Shown piece by piece: positions 8,150 to 17,209 of a stretch of DNA of 64,000 nucleotides. This DNA comes from Clostridiaceae bacterium (GTDB lineage: Bacteria; Bacillota; Clostridia; Lachnospirales; Lachnospiraceae): positions 1-64,000 of the forward strand of contig CABIXM010000006.1 in assembly GCA_902362725.1 (NCBI GenBank), written 5' to 3'. The notes under the pieces are model-generated. The model was not told the DNA's origin and did no database searches. It saw only the letters and a list, made by a program, of their open reading frames with translations. Position numbers and translations under genes: made by a program. Position 1 is the first letter of the stretch, and every line of letters begins with the position of its first letter.

Positions 8150-8352
8150 CCGGGGGCCGGGTGCTCAACCGGGGAACTTCTGTGGGTTTTTCGAAGCGAC
8201 AAGCAGATTGGCAGCACCTGAAGGAGGCACTGTTTGAGGCCCTTCAGGGCCGAGTTTGCCGGTCAGGTGCGTATAGGCCATCTGCGAGGAGCAGAAAAAC
8301 CCACACAGTTCCCTGGGAGAGCATCTGGTTCCCGGGGCACCACATAATTCTC
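8150..8352 (-). ncRNA. Structured RNA candidate with 6S-RNA-like rod architecture
   Basis: About 190 bases between two genes fold into one long rod. The closing stem pairs 8160-8177 with 8328-8341 and has bulges. A 12-base-pair stem pairs 8181-8192 with 8294-8305. Further stems pair 8203-8212 with 8277-8285, 8214-8221 with 8263-8270 (8 of 8) and 8238-8242 with 8247-8251. Between the first two stems lies a strongly asymmetric internal bubble: 2 bases on one side and about 19 on the other (8309-8327). A ~190-nt rod with a central bubble is the hallmark of 6S RNA, which sequesters the sigma-70/A polymerase. Strand is uncertain; I chose minus because of the extended -10 at 8359-8367. In Bacillus one 6S gene also lies near the recJ/relA/hisS/aspS region. 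No terminator U tract is seen on either strand. Confidence 0.45.
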
Positions 8353-8358
8353 CTACCG

Positions 8359-8367
8359 TATATAGCA
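8359..8367 (-). promoter_or_regulatory. Extended -10 promoter of the structured RNA
   Basis: TGC followed by TATATA on the minus strand gives an extended -10; no good -35 is visible. The predicted start is near 8352. The bases just upstream repeat, over ten positions (CAGGGAACTG), a segment beginning in the large side of the RNA bubble. Confidence 0.4.
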
Positions 8368-8379
8368 GTTCCCTGCCCC

Positions 8380-8700
8380 TTACTCGCACTTGCAGCGGAA
8401 CGTAGCGCACTCCGTCTCCCCACACTCGCAGGCTGCTCCGCCCGCGATCCCGATGTGCTTCGCCGTGCATCTGCAATCTTCATTGAAGGTACAGTCACAG
8501 GCTCCGCAGGCCACCTCCGTATTTTTCGTGGGGATGTCCACCGCGCTCAGGGCCTGTCCCGCGTCCCGCTCCCGGAAGCTCCGGCAGCAGGTTTCCCGGG
8601 AATGCTTCGCATTTTGGCCGGATACCTCGATATTGTCCTTGCAGCAGCACCGCTCCTTATTGTAGAGACAGCTGCTCACCGTACAGTCCAGTTTTGTCAT
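8380..8700 (-). CDS. DUF1540 cysteine-rich protein (two repeats)
   Basis: This 106-residue protein has 17 cysteines, arranged as two DUF1540 motifs: LDCTVSSCLYNKERCCC...TCCRSF near the N terminus and ACDCTFNEDCRCTAKHIGI...TECATFRC near the C terminus. Such proteins probably bind metal, but no function is proven. I start at 8700 rather than 8709 because AGGAGG is 10 bases from the former and only 1 from the latter. It lies 64 bases downstream of the large membrane protein gene on the same strand and could be its last cotranscribed gene. The structured RNA follows immediately. Confidence 0.85.
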   Translation of the reverse strand: MTKLDCTVSSCLYNKERCCCKDNIEVSGQNAKHSRETCCRSFRERDAGQALSAVDIPTKNTEVACGACDCTFNEDCRCTAKHIGIAGGAACECGETECATFRCKCE

Positions 8701-8764
8701 CGCACACATACCTCCTGAAAGTTATCATAAAGCTTCTTCGCTAGTATGTGTGATTCACCTGATT

Positions 8765-11047
8765 CTATGCGTTCTTTGTGTTCTTTTTCCGTCTGAAAAT
8801 AAAAATGCAAAGGCCTGCCAAAGCCGTCAGGGAAACCAGCCGTCCCCCCTGGATATACCAGGGCTCCCGGTAAACAACCCGCACCGTTCCACTCGTCTGC
8901 TCCGGCAGGTACACCCGCAGCACGCCGCCGTCGCCCACGCCGGTCTGAAGGGCTGTTCCATCCGCAAGCTCCGCCTGATAATCCGGGTACCAGGTCAGGG
9001 ATACGTCCACAAAGCTCTCCCCGTCGCCCGCCTTCTCATAGGTAAAACCGGCCGTCGGCTTCTCCGTTCTCGTACAGTCGGAAAGGGTCACGCCCTCCGA
9101 AGCCACAAAGATATTCTCCCGGTTCCACATACGGAAGCTGTTGGAGTGCTCCACATCGATAAAATACATCACATCCACCTGGGCCTGCTCCCGCTGATAC
9201 TGATTCAGACAGGTATATCTGGGAAAGGCCTCCTCGTTATAGCGGTTGACATAAATCAGACTGCACGCCAGACCTAAGCTCCCGACGCCCAGATACAGAA
9301 GCTTCCGAATCTCCCGCCTCTCGCCCAGCCGCCAGACTGCCTCCGCCGTCACCGGACACAGCAAAGCCGTGGAGATGGCCAGGCAGCGCCAGGGCAGCTG
9401 CAGTGTGGTCACCGCCCTGCTGACAAGACCGATGCTCTGCACCTTATCCCAGGGGAAATAACTGGTGGAAGCGTAGATTCCAAGAAGTGCCAGCACAAGC
9501 GCCATCATGCAGGTACGAAGTGTCTTATCCTGCTTCCGCTTTTCCTCCTGCACCCACACATAGAGGAAGGCCGCCACGCCCAGAAGCAGCACCAGCCCCA
9601 CCGTACAGGGCATCTCCCCGCTATTTTCCAGGCCTGCGTACATCCGCTCGGTGGGATTCATCATCAGCACATCAAAAAGCTTCGGCAGCGTGGTCGTCCA
9701 CCAGCTCAAGGTACTCTCCACTGAAAATACATGGAACGGATACGCGCTGTGCTGCAGAATCGGCAGCATCAGCCCCAGATTCAAAAGCACCGTACTGCCC
9801 GCCGCTGCAAGAAGCGCCCGGAACCGTCCCTTTTCCCGGAGTCGTCCGATATACAGAAGGCCGAACAGACCGCCGAAGCAGACCGCCAGCTCTGTGGACA
9901 GAATGTGGCACTGCATCACACCGGTGAAGCCAAGGGCCGCCAGATACCACTTTTTCTCATTTCCCAGGAACAGCTCATACATCCCCCACATCACAAGAGG
10001 GAGGAAAATCATAGCCATGCCCTCGCCCAGGGCCGCCCGGGTGTACAGATCGATGAGTCGGTAGATGGACAGTGTGTAGAGAAAGGCCGCCAGAAGTCCC
10101 TTTTCCTTCGAACGGAATACACCTGAGAAGGAACGGTAGCTCACAAAGGCCGTCGCTCCGTGTACCAACAGCAGAAGCAGACGGTAACAGCCAATCAGCG
10201 ACATGCCGAGGCACCCGAAGATCGCCGGGATATACAGAAACAGTTCCGGATAGAAAATCGAGGATCCATAGCCATAGCCGTGTAGGAAGGTGCTGTGCAG
10301 CTTCACCGGGAACTGCCCACTCTTCATTGCCTCCTGAATGCCCTGAATCCGGTTGAACTGGTAATAAAGATCGTTTCCGTCCAGCACATAGGGGAAGCAG
10401 AGCGGCAGTGACGCCGCCAGCACCGCCACGCCCAGCACCAGAAGAGCCCGTTTTTCCGCCCGATCCGGCTCGCCCCATTTCATGCGTCCCAAAAGAATCA
10501 GCAGAGAGGCAAGAACGATCAGTCCCATCAAAATGAACGGATCCTGATACATCCGCCCGGTGCTGGTCAGATAGAGGCTGGTAATATTGAAGTCCCCCTC
10601 CCCATCGTACCACACCCGGAAGCTGATATCCTCCAGAGATTCTGTGACCTGAAAGGTAGTCTCCAGTAATTCGCCGTTCTTTCCGAGAGCACTTTCCGCC
10701 ACCAGCTGTCCCTCGGTGTTATCCTCATTCAAATGTCTGGGGCTGTAGATCTCCAGTCGGTTTCCGTCGCCCTCCGACCAGGCCACCGCCTGAATCCGAT
10801 AGGTACCCCGCTGAAGGGTTACACACTCCGCTGCAGCCACGGTTCCCTGAAAACCCGGTTCCGCCTTAAGCACCGGATCCTCGTCCTCCGTCAGCTGCAC
10901 GCTCTTTTCCGCCTCTGTGGGGATCTCCAGATCCGGCGCTGTGAATTCCCGTTCATAATAAGTCTGCATGGGCGCTGCGGCCACCAGCAGAAGCAATACG
11001 ACCGTGGCCAGCAGCTGTCCCCTGTATTTCATCCAAAAACCTTTCAT
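8765..11047 (-). CDS. Large YfhO/PTPS_related-type membrane protein, copy 1
   Basis: The 760-residue protein has an N-terminal membrane helix (about 10-27), an external beta-rich domain (about 30-165, with LQRGTYRIQAV and LNEDNTEGQLV), and about ten membrane spans from 170 to 600 including YPELFLYIPAIFG. An external C-terminal domain and a last helix with a basic tail (RRKKNTKNA) complete it. This is the layout of the PTPS_related/YfhO superfamily of integral membrane proteins, thought to act in envelope polymer glycosylation; no catalytic role is proven. Despite the family name it has no link to pterin synthesis. It is the last glycosylation gene after purL, 15 bases downstream of its neighbour. 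A close paralogue lies at 21179-23458 on the other strand. Confidence 0.75.
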   Translation of the reverse strand: MKGFWMKYRGQLLATVVLLLLVAAAPMQTYYEREFTAPDLEIPTEAEKSVQLTEDEDPVLKAEPGFQGTVAAAECVTLQRGTYRIQAVAWSEGDGNRLEIYSPRHLNEDNTEGQLVAESALGKNGELLETTFQVTESLEDISFRVWYDGEGDFNITSLYLTSTGRMYQDPFILMGLIVLASLLILLGRMKWGEPDRAEKRALLVLGVAVLAASLPLCFPYVLDGNDLYYQFNRIQGIQEAMKSGQFPVKLHSTFLHGYGYGSSIFYPELFLYIPAIFGCLGMSLIGCYRLLLLLVHGATAFVSYRSFSGVFRSKEKGLLAAFLYTLSIYRLIDLYTRAALGEGMAMIFLPLVMWGMYELFLGNEKKWYLAALGFTGVMQCHILSTELAVCFGGLFGLLYIGRLREKGRFRALLAAAGSTVLLNLGLMLPILQHSAYPFHVFSVESTLSWWTTTLPKLFDVLMMNPTERMYAGLENSGEMPCTVGLVLLLGVAAFLYVWVQEEKRKQDKTLRTCMMALVLALLGIYASTSYFPWDKVQSIGLVSRAVTTLQLPWRCLAISTALLCPVTAEAVWRLGERREIRKLLYLGVGSLGLACSLIYVNRYNEEAFPRYTCLNQYQREQAQVDVMYFIDVEHSNSFRMWNRENIFVASEGVTLSDCTRTEKPTAGFTYEKAGDGESFVDVSLTWYPDYQAELADGTALQTGVGDGGVLRVYLPEQTSGTVRVVYREPWYIQGGRLVSLTALAGLCIFIFRRKKNTKNA

Positions 11048-11062
11048 CCTCTTTCTCCCGTC

Positions 11063-12631
11063 TTACCCTTTTGTCCGGTCCGGCACTTTGCCATGTTTTC
11101 GAAGCCAGCTGTTTACCCGGTCAGACAGCTCCGACAGTCCCGCGGCCGCCATGGGCAGCATCATCACAAAATAGGGCAGGATATACCGCCCCTTGGCCTC
11201 CCAGAGCATGTGGAACAGAAAGCCGCCGAAGATGACGGTTATCAGCACCAATACAGACAGATCCTTCTTCCGCCAAAAGCCGTACAGCAGCCACAGAAAT
11301 ACGCCGCCGTAAATCAGGCTCTGATACTGATTCATAAACCATTCAAAAACGGTGTGCAGTGTTCCGTTAAAAATGCTGTCCGCCACCGCCCCTCTGGGGT
11401 CATCCCCACCGATGTGGGTCATAGCGTAACATTCATAAGTGGGATCGTTCCACTCACTGGCAAATTTCCCCACAAAAAAGCGGAGCGCGTACTTGGGATG
11501 ATGCACAAATTCTGAGGCCGAAGTCCGGATGTCCTGCTTCGCCATGGCCTCCGAGGCCGCATAGTCAAAATCCGATACACCCCAGTAATTATGTAAGATA
11601 TAACCGTTGGACCAGCCGGGCGCTCCCTCGCCCTGCTGCATACCCATGGCCACATAGAGCAGCATGGGCGCTCCCCGGTTCAACTCTATGCCGGAGCGGG
11701 CTTCGTAACTGCTGCGCAGGGCTGTCCGGGCTCCCCCGAAGGTCAGCACCAGAAGCAGCGCGGCCACCAGCGGCCGGATATTCCGCTCTCCCAGAGCCGT
11801 CGTCACCAGAATCAGCACAAAGGCCAGCAGGAGAATGAGGCAGTTATTGCGGACCAGGCAGGCCAGGGCGCAGGTGACGCAGGCAAAGGCCAGCCACAGC
11901 AGTCTCTTTTGTCCCACCCCCTGCTTCCGGTATTCCAGAAAGCCCAGAATCGCCAGTGCGGAAAAGGTGATGGACGGAATCTCACCGTACACAAACACCA
12001 CATAGAACAGCAGCGGGAAGCAGGCAGCCGCCAGCAGCAGGTAATATATCCAGGCCTGCTTCCGATTCGTCAGCACCCGGGTAATCCGATACCCCGCGTA
12101 CAGGGTCACCGCCGCACCCACACAGTTCAGATATTCAAAGGCCACATAATTGCCATTGCCAAACAGAGCGAAGGTCAGCTCGATGAGCGCGGTCAGTCCC
12201 AGCTGATGGGGATGAATAAACAGATATTTCTCATAGGAATCGATGGTGAGCATCTCATAATTGCCCTCCCGGAACTGGGCCGCCGCCGTGCAGACTGAAT
12301 TCTGATCACCCAGGGGCAGGCACTTGGCCGCGCCCACCCACCAGATACCGAAAACCAGGGCGTACAGGCACACAGCGCCTGCCAGAATACGGATGCGGCG
12401 CTCCTGCCCCTCTTCCTTTTTCAGCATCCAGCCGGAAAAACGGTACATCAGAAAGGTCAGTAATCCACAGATCAGCAGAACCAGTGGAAAGATATCCCCC
12501 TTTGTGTGGGGGATTTCCTCATAGGTCAGCGCAAAATACGAGGTCAGAAACAGGCTGAAGCCTGTCAGAACTCCGAACAGAATCAGTCCCAGAACCGATA
12601 CGGTCCTGTCAGCCAGCTTTAACAGCTTCAT
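11063..12631 (-). CDS. GT-C/GT39-like polytopic glycosyltransferase
   Basis: This 522-residue protein has about eleven membrane helices and an acidic residue in the first external loop (Asp109 in PLGDQNSV), the usual catalytic position of GT39-like, lipid-phosphate-sugar-using transferases. Shared family blocks are IHPHQLGL, YGEIPSITF, LYVAMGMQQGEGAPGW, SEWNDPTYEC and LWEAKGRYILPYF. It probably moves a sugar from a polyprenyl-phosphate donor on the outer face of the membrane; acceptor and sugar are unknown. Its 5' end overlaps the preceding gene by 23 bases, and GGAGG lies 7 bases before the ATG. It is one of four related units in three consecutive genes. Confidence 0.75.
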   Translation of the reverse strand: MKLLKLADRTVSVLGLILFGVLTGFSLFLTSYFALTYEEIPHTKGDIFPLVLLICGLLTFLMYRFSGWMLKKEEGQERRIRILAGAVCLYALVFGIWWVGAAKCLPLGDQNSVCTAAAQFREGNYEMLTIDSYEKYLFIHPHQLGLTALIELTFALFGNGNYVAFEYLNCVGAAVTLYAGYRITRVLTNRKQAWIYYLLLAAACFPLLFYVVFVYGEIPSITFSALAILGFLEYRKQGVGQKRLLWLAFACVTCALACLVRNNCLILLLAFVLILVTTALGERNIRPLVAALLLVLTFGGARTALRSSYEARSGIELNRGAPMLLYVAMGMQQGEGAPGWSNGYILHNYWGVSDFDYAASEAMAKQDIRTSASEFVHHPKYALRFFVGKFASEWNDPTYECYAMTHIGGDDPRGAVADSIFNGTLHTVFEWFMNQYQSLIYGGVFLWLLYGFWRKKDLSVLVLITVIFGGFLFHMLWEAKGRYILPYFVMMLPMAAAGLSELSDRVNSWLRKHGKVPDRTKG

Positions 12632-14162
12632 CCTTCGTCCTCCATCTTCCCACCGCGTCGCCCAGCTCCGAAAGCCCCGCCGCGGCCATGGGAATCATGA
12701 TAATAAAATAGGGAAGCACATAGCGGGATTTCGCCTCCCAGAGCTCATGGAACAACACGCCTCCCAGTACGCCGATCAGGAGAATGTACCATTCCACCGA
12801 CCGCTTTTCCTTCCGCCGATACAAAAGCAGAAAGAGGATGCTGCCGTAGATCAGCAGCTGGTAGGGATCCATGAAATGCTCCAGCAGCTTCTTGATGTTT
12901 CCGTCATACATACTGATACCCAGGGCATTTCGTTCCAGATCCGTAGCGTGAGTCATAATAAAACAGCCATACGTCGGATCATTCCACTGACTGGTGAATT
13001 TCCGGAAATAGAAATCCACCGCGTAGAGCGGATCCTTCAGAAATCCCTTGGCACGCGCCTTAATTTCTGCAATTCCAAGCACTTTTGCCGTCGGGCCGTG
13101 ATACAGGCACACATCCTGATATGTATACATGGAATATCCATTATACCAGCCTGCCTCTTTATCCCCCTCCTGCATACCCATGGCAATCCAGAGAACCGAT
13201 GGCATGCCATCATTTAATTCCATCCCTGATTTTTCTTCATAATACCGATATAATGTCTCGCGGCTTCCCAGAATCCCAGCGCCCATAAGCAAAATACAAA
13301 GCAGATAAATCCATTTCTTTTCTGAAATTGCTTTTACCACAAGTACGCAGCAGACCGCAATCAAAATAATCAGACTATTGCTGCGCAGCAGCACCGCCAG
13401 ACTGGCCGCAAGAATCATTCCCAGAATATAACGTTTTTTCCCTGTTTTCAATAAAGACAGGGTCTGCCATATCAATACTACCGACATAAAAATGGCAACC
13501 ACATCACTGTATACATAAGCGCTGAAAATTAGAAACGGAAAGCAAACCGCTGCCAACAGCAAATAGCTTACTTCTACTTTTCTTCTGTCAAAAAGCAATG
13601 CTGTAATCCGATACCCTGCATAAACTGTACCGGTAATTTCCAGAACATTTAGTAACTGAAACGCCGTATAATTATTAACCCCGAACAGATAAAACACCAG
13701 TTCTTCGAAGGCTGCCAGACTAATTTGAAACGGATAATAATACAGATATTTACTGTATCCCAGTCGTCCATAATCCCCTTCCAGGAACCGTTCCGCACTG
13801 CTTGTCACCATGGCCTGATCGGACACCGGCGTGCTCACAGCCAGCAATACCCATGCCGTTCCAAAAGCTATACACCACAGAAGAACGCACGCCAGTATAA
13901 ACTGCACCTGTTTTTTCCCACGTTGTCCATCCTCCGATACCCTGTCTGCAATCGCATAAATGATGCCGCCAATCAGCAGCGCCGCCAACAGTGTCAGCGG
14001 AAAGCATGCTATTTTCACATACGGAATTTCTCCATTATAATCGGCCGCAAAATACCTGGTAAAGATCAGGCCCGTCCCCGTAAGCAACACAAAAATCACC
14101 GTGCTCAGGAACCAGACCACCTTACAGGACAGGGTCTCCAGTGTCCAATGTATCTTTTTCAT
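12609..14162 (-). CDS. GT-C/GT39-like polytopic glycosyltransferase
   Basis: A 517-residue paralogue of its neighbours. The candidate catalytic Asp115 is in PVSDQAMV, and the same ordered blocks follow: YYYPFQISL, YSDVVAIFM, LWIAMGMQEGDKEAGWYNG, SQWNDPTYGC and LWEAKSRYVLPYF. About eleven membrane helices are expected, with the loop after residue 105 outside. It starts 1 base after the fused gene's stop and overlaps the next gene by 23 bases, so translation along the operon is coupled. The middle of this gene (about 13,200-13,700) looks more AT-rich than its neighbours, which may mean a different origin or weaker codon selection for this copy. The sugar and acceptor cannot be inferred. Confidence 0.75.
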   Translation of the reverse strand: MKKIHWTLETLSCKVVWFLSTVIFVLLTGTGLIFTRYFAADYNGEIPYVKIACFPLTLLAALLIGGIIYAIADRVSEDGQRGKKQVQFILACVLLWCIAFGTAWVLLAVSTPVSDQAMVTSSAERFLEGDYGRLGYSKYLYYYPFQISLAAFEELVFYLFGVNNYTAFQLLNVLEITGTVYAGYRITALLFDRRKVEVSYLLLAAVCFPFLIFSAYVYSDVVAIFMSVVLIWQTLSLLKTGKKRYILGMILAASLAVLLRSNSLIILIAVCCVLVVKAISEKKWIYLLCILLMGAGILGSRETLYRYYEEKSGMELNDGMPSVLWIAMGMQEGDKEAGWYNGYSMYTYQDVCLYHGPTAKVLGIAEIKARAKGFLKDPLYAVDFYFRKFTSQWNDPTYGCFIMTHATDLERNALGISMYDGNIKKLLEHFMDPYQLLIYGSILFLLLYRRKEKRSVEWYILLIGVLGGVLFHELWEAKSRYVLPYFIIMIPMAAAGLSELGDAVGRWRTKDEAVKAG

Positions 14163-14163
14163 G

Positions 14164-17100
14164 TCATTCCTCTTTTTTCACTCTTTTTTCTGCTTTATCG
14201 CAGATGGCTGCCAGTCCTTCTGCTGCTGCCGGGAGCAGGAGCACAAAGTAGAACAGGCCGTAGCGTCCCTTGACCTCCCAGGCCAGATGGAACAGGAAAC
14301 CGCCCAGCAGAATCAGCATGGGAAGGCTCTGCTCGATACTCTTTTGCCGTCGGAACCAGAGGATGGCAAAGCCTGCCGCCCCCAGGAAAATCAGCGACTG
14401 AAAGCCGTTCATAAAGAAGGCCAGCGCCGGTGTCTCCTGACTGCCGGAAGTCACCTGACAGCCGTAGCTGGGATCGTTCCACTGACTGACAAACTTCCGC
14501 ACAAAGAAAACTGCGGCTGCCTTCGGATTCTCCCTGAAGCCCTCCAGGGATACAGATATGGCTGTCTTTGCCAGTTCGTCCGCCTTTTCCGCATCGTAAC
14601 CTGCCTCGTCCTTATAGACCTGATCCGGAAATTCGTTCCACCAGCCGGAGCTCATGCCGTCGCCCTGCAGACCCATGGCCACCCAGAGAGATTTCGGCAT
14701 CCCCTCCGAGAGGGGCCAGCCGCTGCGTGCCTCGTAGAGCTTCGTCATGGCAGGTTGGGCCAGCAGGATGACTGCCGCCAGCGGAACCAGCCACAGGGCC
14801 AGCCGCCGCTTCCGCTCCCCGATGGCTTTCACCAGCATCACGATGCCGATGGCCACCACCGCAATCAACGCGTTATTTTTCATATAAACCGCGCACACCA
14901 GCGCCAAGGTCATGCATACAAACTGCCACAGCTTCTTCTCCTGCAGCCACGTAAGGAACATCCAGAGGGCCAGCGATACTGCCGCAATGGCCAGCACCTC
15001 GCCGTAAATCACGTTGGTATAGATGAGCACCGGGATGCAGTCTGCCGCCAGCAGCAGGTAGTTCACCTTCGCCCGGTCATTTTCATACAGAAGGCCGGTG
15101 ATCCGATAGCCGCAGAATACCAGCAGCAGGACGCCCAGTGTATTCAGGGTCCGGAAAGCCAGGAAATTCTCATAGCCGAATATCCGGTAAACCAGCTCCA
15201 GAAGCAAAGCCTGGCCTGCCTGATGGGGATAGGTATAGAGATAATCCATGGCGCTCTCCCCCACGTCTCCGGTGGCAAAACCGCCCGCGATGGCGTGAAT
15301 ATACAGGGGATCCGCCCGGAGGGCGCTCTTCGCCAGCAGATTCCAGGCTGTACAGAACACCGCGCAGTGTATCAGTACCGCCAGAAGGAGCAGATTCAGG
15401 TTCCGCTTCCGGTTCTCTTCTTTTTTCAGAAGCTGCTTTCCTGCGAAATACAGAACCGCCAGACCCGCCGCCACAAAAAGCAGAATCAGAGGCGCCGGAT
15501 CCATTTTCTGAAGGGGTACCTCCAGATCGTTGCTCTCATAGACAGTCGTAAAGACCAGGCTGTACAGGAACAGAAATGCGCTGGGAACGCCGGCCAGCAA
15601 AAGAATCGCCTTGCCGCCGAAGCCCTCCAGATGACTGGTCAGTCCTTTTACCCGCTCCTGCGTCCGTCCCTTTTTCCACCACTGGGACAGCTTCTGAATG
15701 AACAGATCCCAACCGCAGCAGGCGCAGGGAAGCATCATCATAAAATATGGGAATACATACCGGGATTTTGCCTCCCAGAAAATGTAAAAAATGAAACCGC
15801 CGATAGCCACGATGATCAGGCCCAGCTTCTCCACCGGAATCTTCTTTCGAATCATCAACAGTAGGAACAGCAGCGCGCCCCAGTAAATCAGGGACTGGTA
15901 GATGTCCATCACCCGCACGAAGGGCTTCCACAGGTCGCCCTTGTACAGCCGATCCATGAAAGCGCTCCGCTCGGACCAGCGGTGGTTGGTCTCCACCTGG
16001 CAGGCATAGGTCGGCTCACTCCACTGGCTGACAATCTTGCGCTTATAGAAATCCAGCATATAGGCGGGATCCCCCTTGAACCGTTCCATGGACTCCGCGA
16101 TGACCTCTTTCGCCATCTCAGTGGCCACCTCCTGATCCCGGCCCGCTTCATCTACGAACAGATCCCAGGCCAGACCGTTGTACCACCCCGCCTCCTTACC
16201 GTCCTCGCCCTCCTGGGTCGCCATGGCCACCCAGAGAATGGAAGGCATGGGATGGCGGAGATCTACGCCCAGACGGTTCTCATACACCTTAATCAGGCCC
16301 ATATGACCCACGAAATAGACTGCGATACAGCAGAACAGCGCCAGCACGTGGCGGATCTTCTTATCACCGATGGCTTTGACCACCAGCACGCAGGCCATGG
16401 CCGCCAGCACGATATAGCAGTTGCTCCGGATCAGGCAGGCTGCCGCGATGGCCAGGGCCATGTACAGGATATCCCGTTTTCTCTGCTTCCGGAGATACAG
16501 GAGCATCGTATAGATGGACAGCATGGAAAATAAAATCGAGAGTACCTCGCCGTAGATAAAGGGTACATAAATGATCAAAGGCCAGCAGCCCAGTATCAGG
16601 AGTAGGAAATAAACGCCGGTCTCTTCCCGTCCGGAGATCTCCCTGGTCAGCTTGTACCCAGTCAGTACCAGACAGGACGCCGCCACCGCGTTCAGCGCCT
16701 GGAACATCCGGTAATTCTCCCAGCCCGCGATACGGTAAAGCGTCTCCAAAACCGAGATGATGCCCAACTGCTGGGTGTAAGAGGTGATGTAGTCGATGTC
16801 GTGGGCGCTGATATCATTGATGCCGTTGGCGAACTGATTGCCGAAGAAGGAAATCATCTCCCCGTCCCACATCATATGATAATGGCATAAAAAGGCCCAG
16901 ATAAAACCGAAGATTCCCACATAGGCACAGGAAAAGACCAGTAAAATCCGGGTATTGCGCTTTCTGTGCGCCTCGTCTTTCAGGATGATTTTCGCTGCAT
17001 AAAACAGCAGAAAAATGACGACCGCCATAGACAGCAATGACAGAACAACCGGATCCTTTACAAGCTCCAGTTCCTCTGTCCTGTTGGCGGTAAACTCTTC

Positions 17101-17199
17101 TGTGTAAAATAAGCTGTAAAGGGACAGGAATCCCAAAATGAGGATTCCTATCCCTGCTGCCACGCGGCTGCAAAAATATTCAAACTTTTTTGTATCCAT
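14164..17199 (-). CDS. Tandem fusion of two GT-C/GT39-like glycosyltransferase units
   Basis: At 1011 residues this is twice the usual length. Residues 1 to about 500 form one complete unit: Asp112 in MMWDGEMI, YTQQLGI, YGEVLSILF, LWVAMATQEGEDGKEAGWYNG, SQWSEPTYAC and FWEAKSRYVFPYF. From about 525 to 1011 every block repeats: LRADPLYIH with Asp near 630, YPHQAGQAL, YGEVLAIAA, LWVAMGLQGDGMSSGWWNE, SQWNDPSYGC and AWEVKGRYGLFYF. A basic, glutamine-rich linker (KKGRTQERVKG) joins the halves. Both candidate catalytic acids are kept, so both halves may be active. It begins 10 bases after the purL stop and 1 base before the next gene. It is an in-frame duplication-fusion, not a frameshift product. 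Confidence 0.8.
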   Translation of the reverse strand: MDTKKFEYFCSRVAAGIGILILGFLSLYSLFYTEEFTANRTEELELVKDPVVLSLLSMAVVIFLLFYAAKIILKDEAHRKRNTRILLVFSCAYVGIFGFIWAFLCHYHMMWDGEMISFFGNQFANGINDISAHDIDYITSYTQQLGIISVLETLYRIAGWENYRMFQALNAVAASCLVLTGYKLTREISGREETGVYFLLLILGCWPLIIYVPFIYGEVLSILFSMLSIYTMLLYLRKQRKRDILYMALAIAAACLIRSNCYIVLAAMACVLVVKAIGDKKIRHVLALFCCIAVYFVGHMGLIKVYENRLGVDLRHPMPSILWVAMATQEGEDGKEAGWYNGLAWDLFVDEAGRDQEVATEMAKEVIAESMERFKGDPAYMLDFYKRKIVSQWSEPTYACQVETNHRWSERSAFMDRLYKGDLWKPFVRVMDIYQSLIYWGALLFLLLMIRKKIPVEKLGLIIVAIGGFIFYIFWEAKSRYVFPYFMMMLPCACCGWDLFIQKLSQWWKKGRTQERVKGLTSHLEGFGGKAILLLAGVPSAFLFLYSLVFTTVYESNDLEVPLQKMDPAPLILLFVAAGLAVLYFAGKQLLKKEENRKRNLNLLLLAVLIHCAVFCTAWNLLAKSALRADPLYIHAIAGGFATGDVGESAMDYLYTYPHQAGQALLLELVYRIFGYENFLAFRTLNTLGVLLLVFCGYRITGLLYENDRAKVNYLLLAADCIPVLIYTNVIYGEVLAIAAVSLALWMFLTWLQEKKLWQFVCMTLALVCAVYMKNNALIAVVAIGIVMLVKAIGERKRRLALWLVPLAAVILLAQPAMTKLYEARSGWPLSEGMPKSLWVAMGLQGDGMSSGWWNEFPDQVYKDEAGYDAEKADELAKTAISVSLEGFRENPKAAAVFFVRKFVSQWNDPSYGCQVTSGSQETPALAFFMNGFQSLIFLGAAGFAILWFRRQKSIEQSLPMLILLGGFLFHLAWEVKGRYGLFYFVLLLPAAAEGLAAICDKAEKRVKKEE

Positions 17200-17209
17200 A
17201 AATTATCCT

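Noticed and set aside
8150..8352. SRP RNA or RNase P RNA
   Set aside because: The conserved SRP loop (GGAAGGAAGC) and the RNase P core sequences are absent on both strands.
8765..11047. Pterin (6-pyruvoyl-tetrahydropterin synthase) function
   Set aside because: The family name is historical; the protein is a polytopic membrane protein with no pterin active-site residues.
14101..15864. 587-residue open frame on the plus strand
   Set aside because: It lies opposite two well-supported glycosyltransferase genes, has a low-complexity His/Gln-rich translation and no ribosome-binding site; a shadow of biased codon use.
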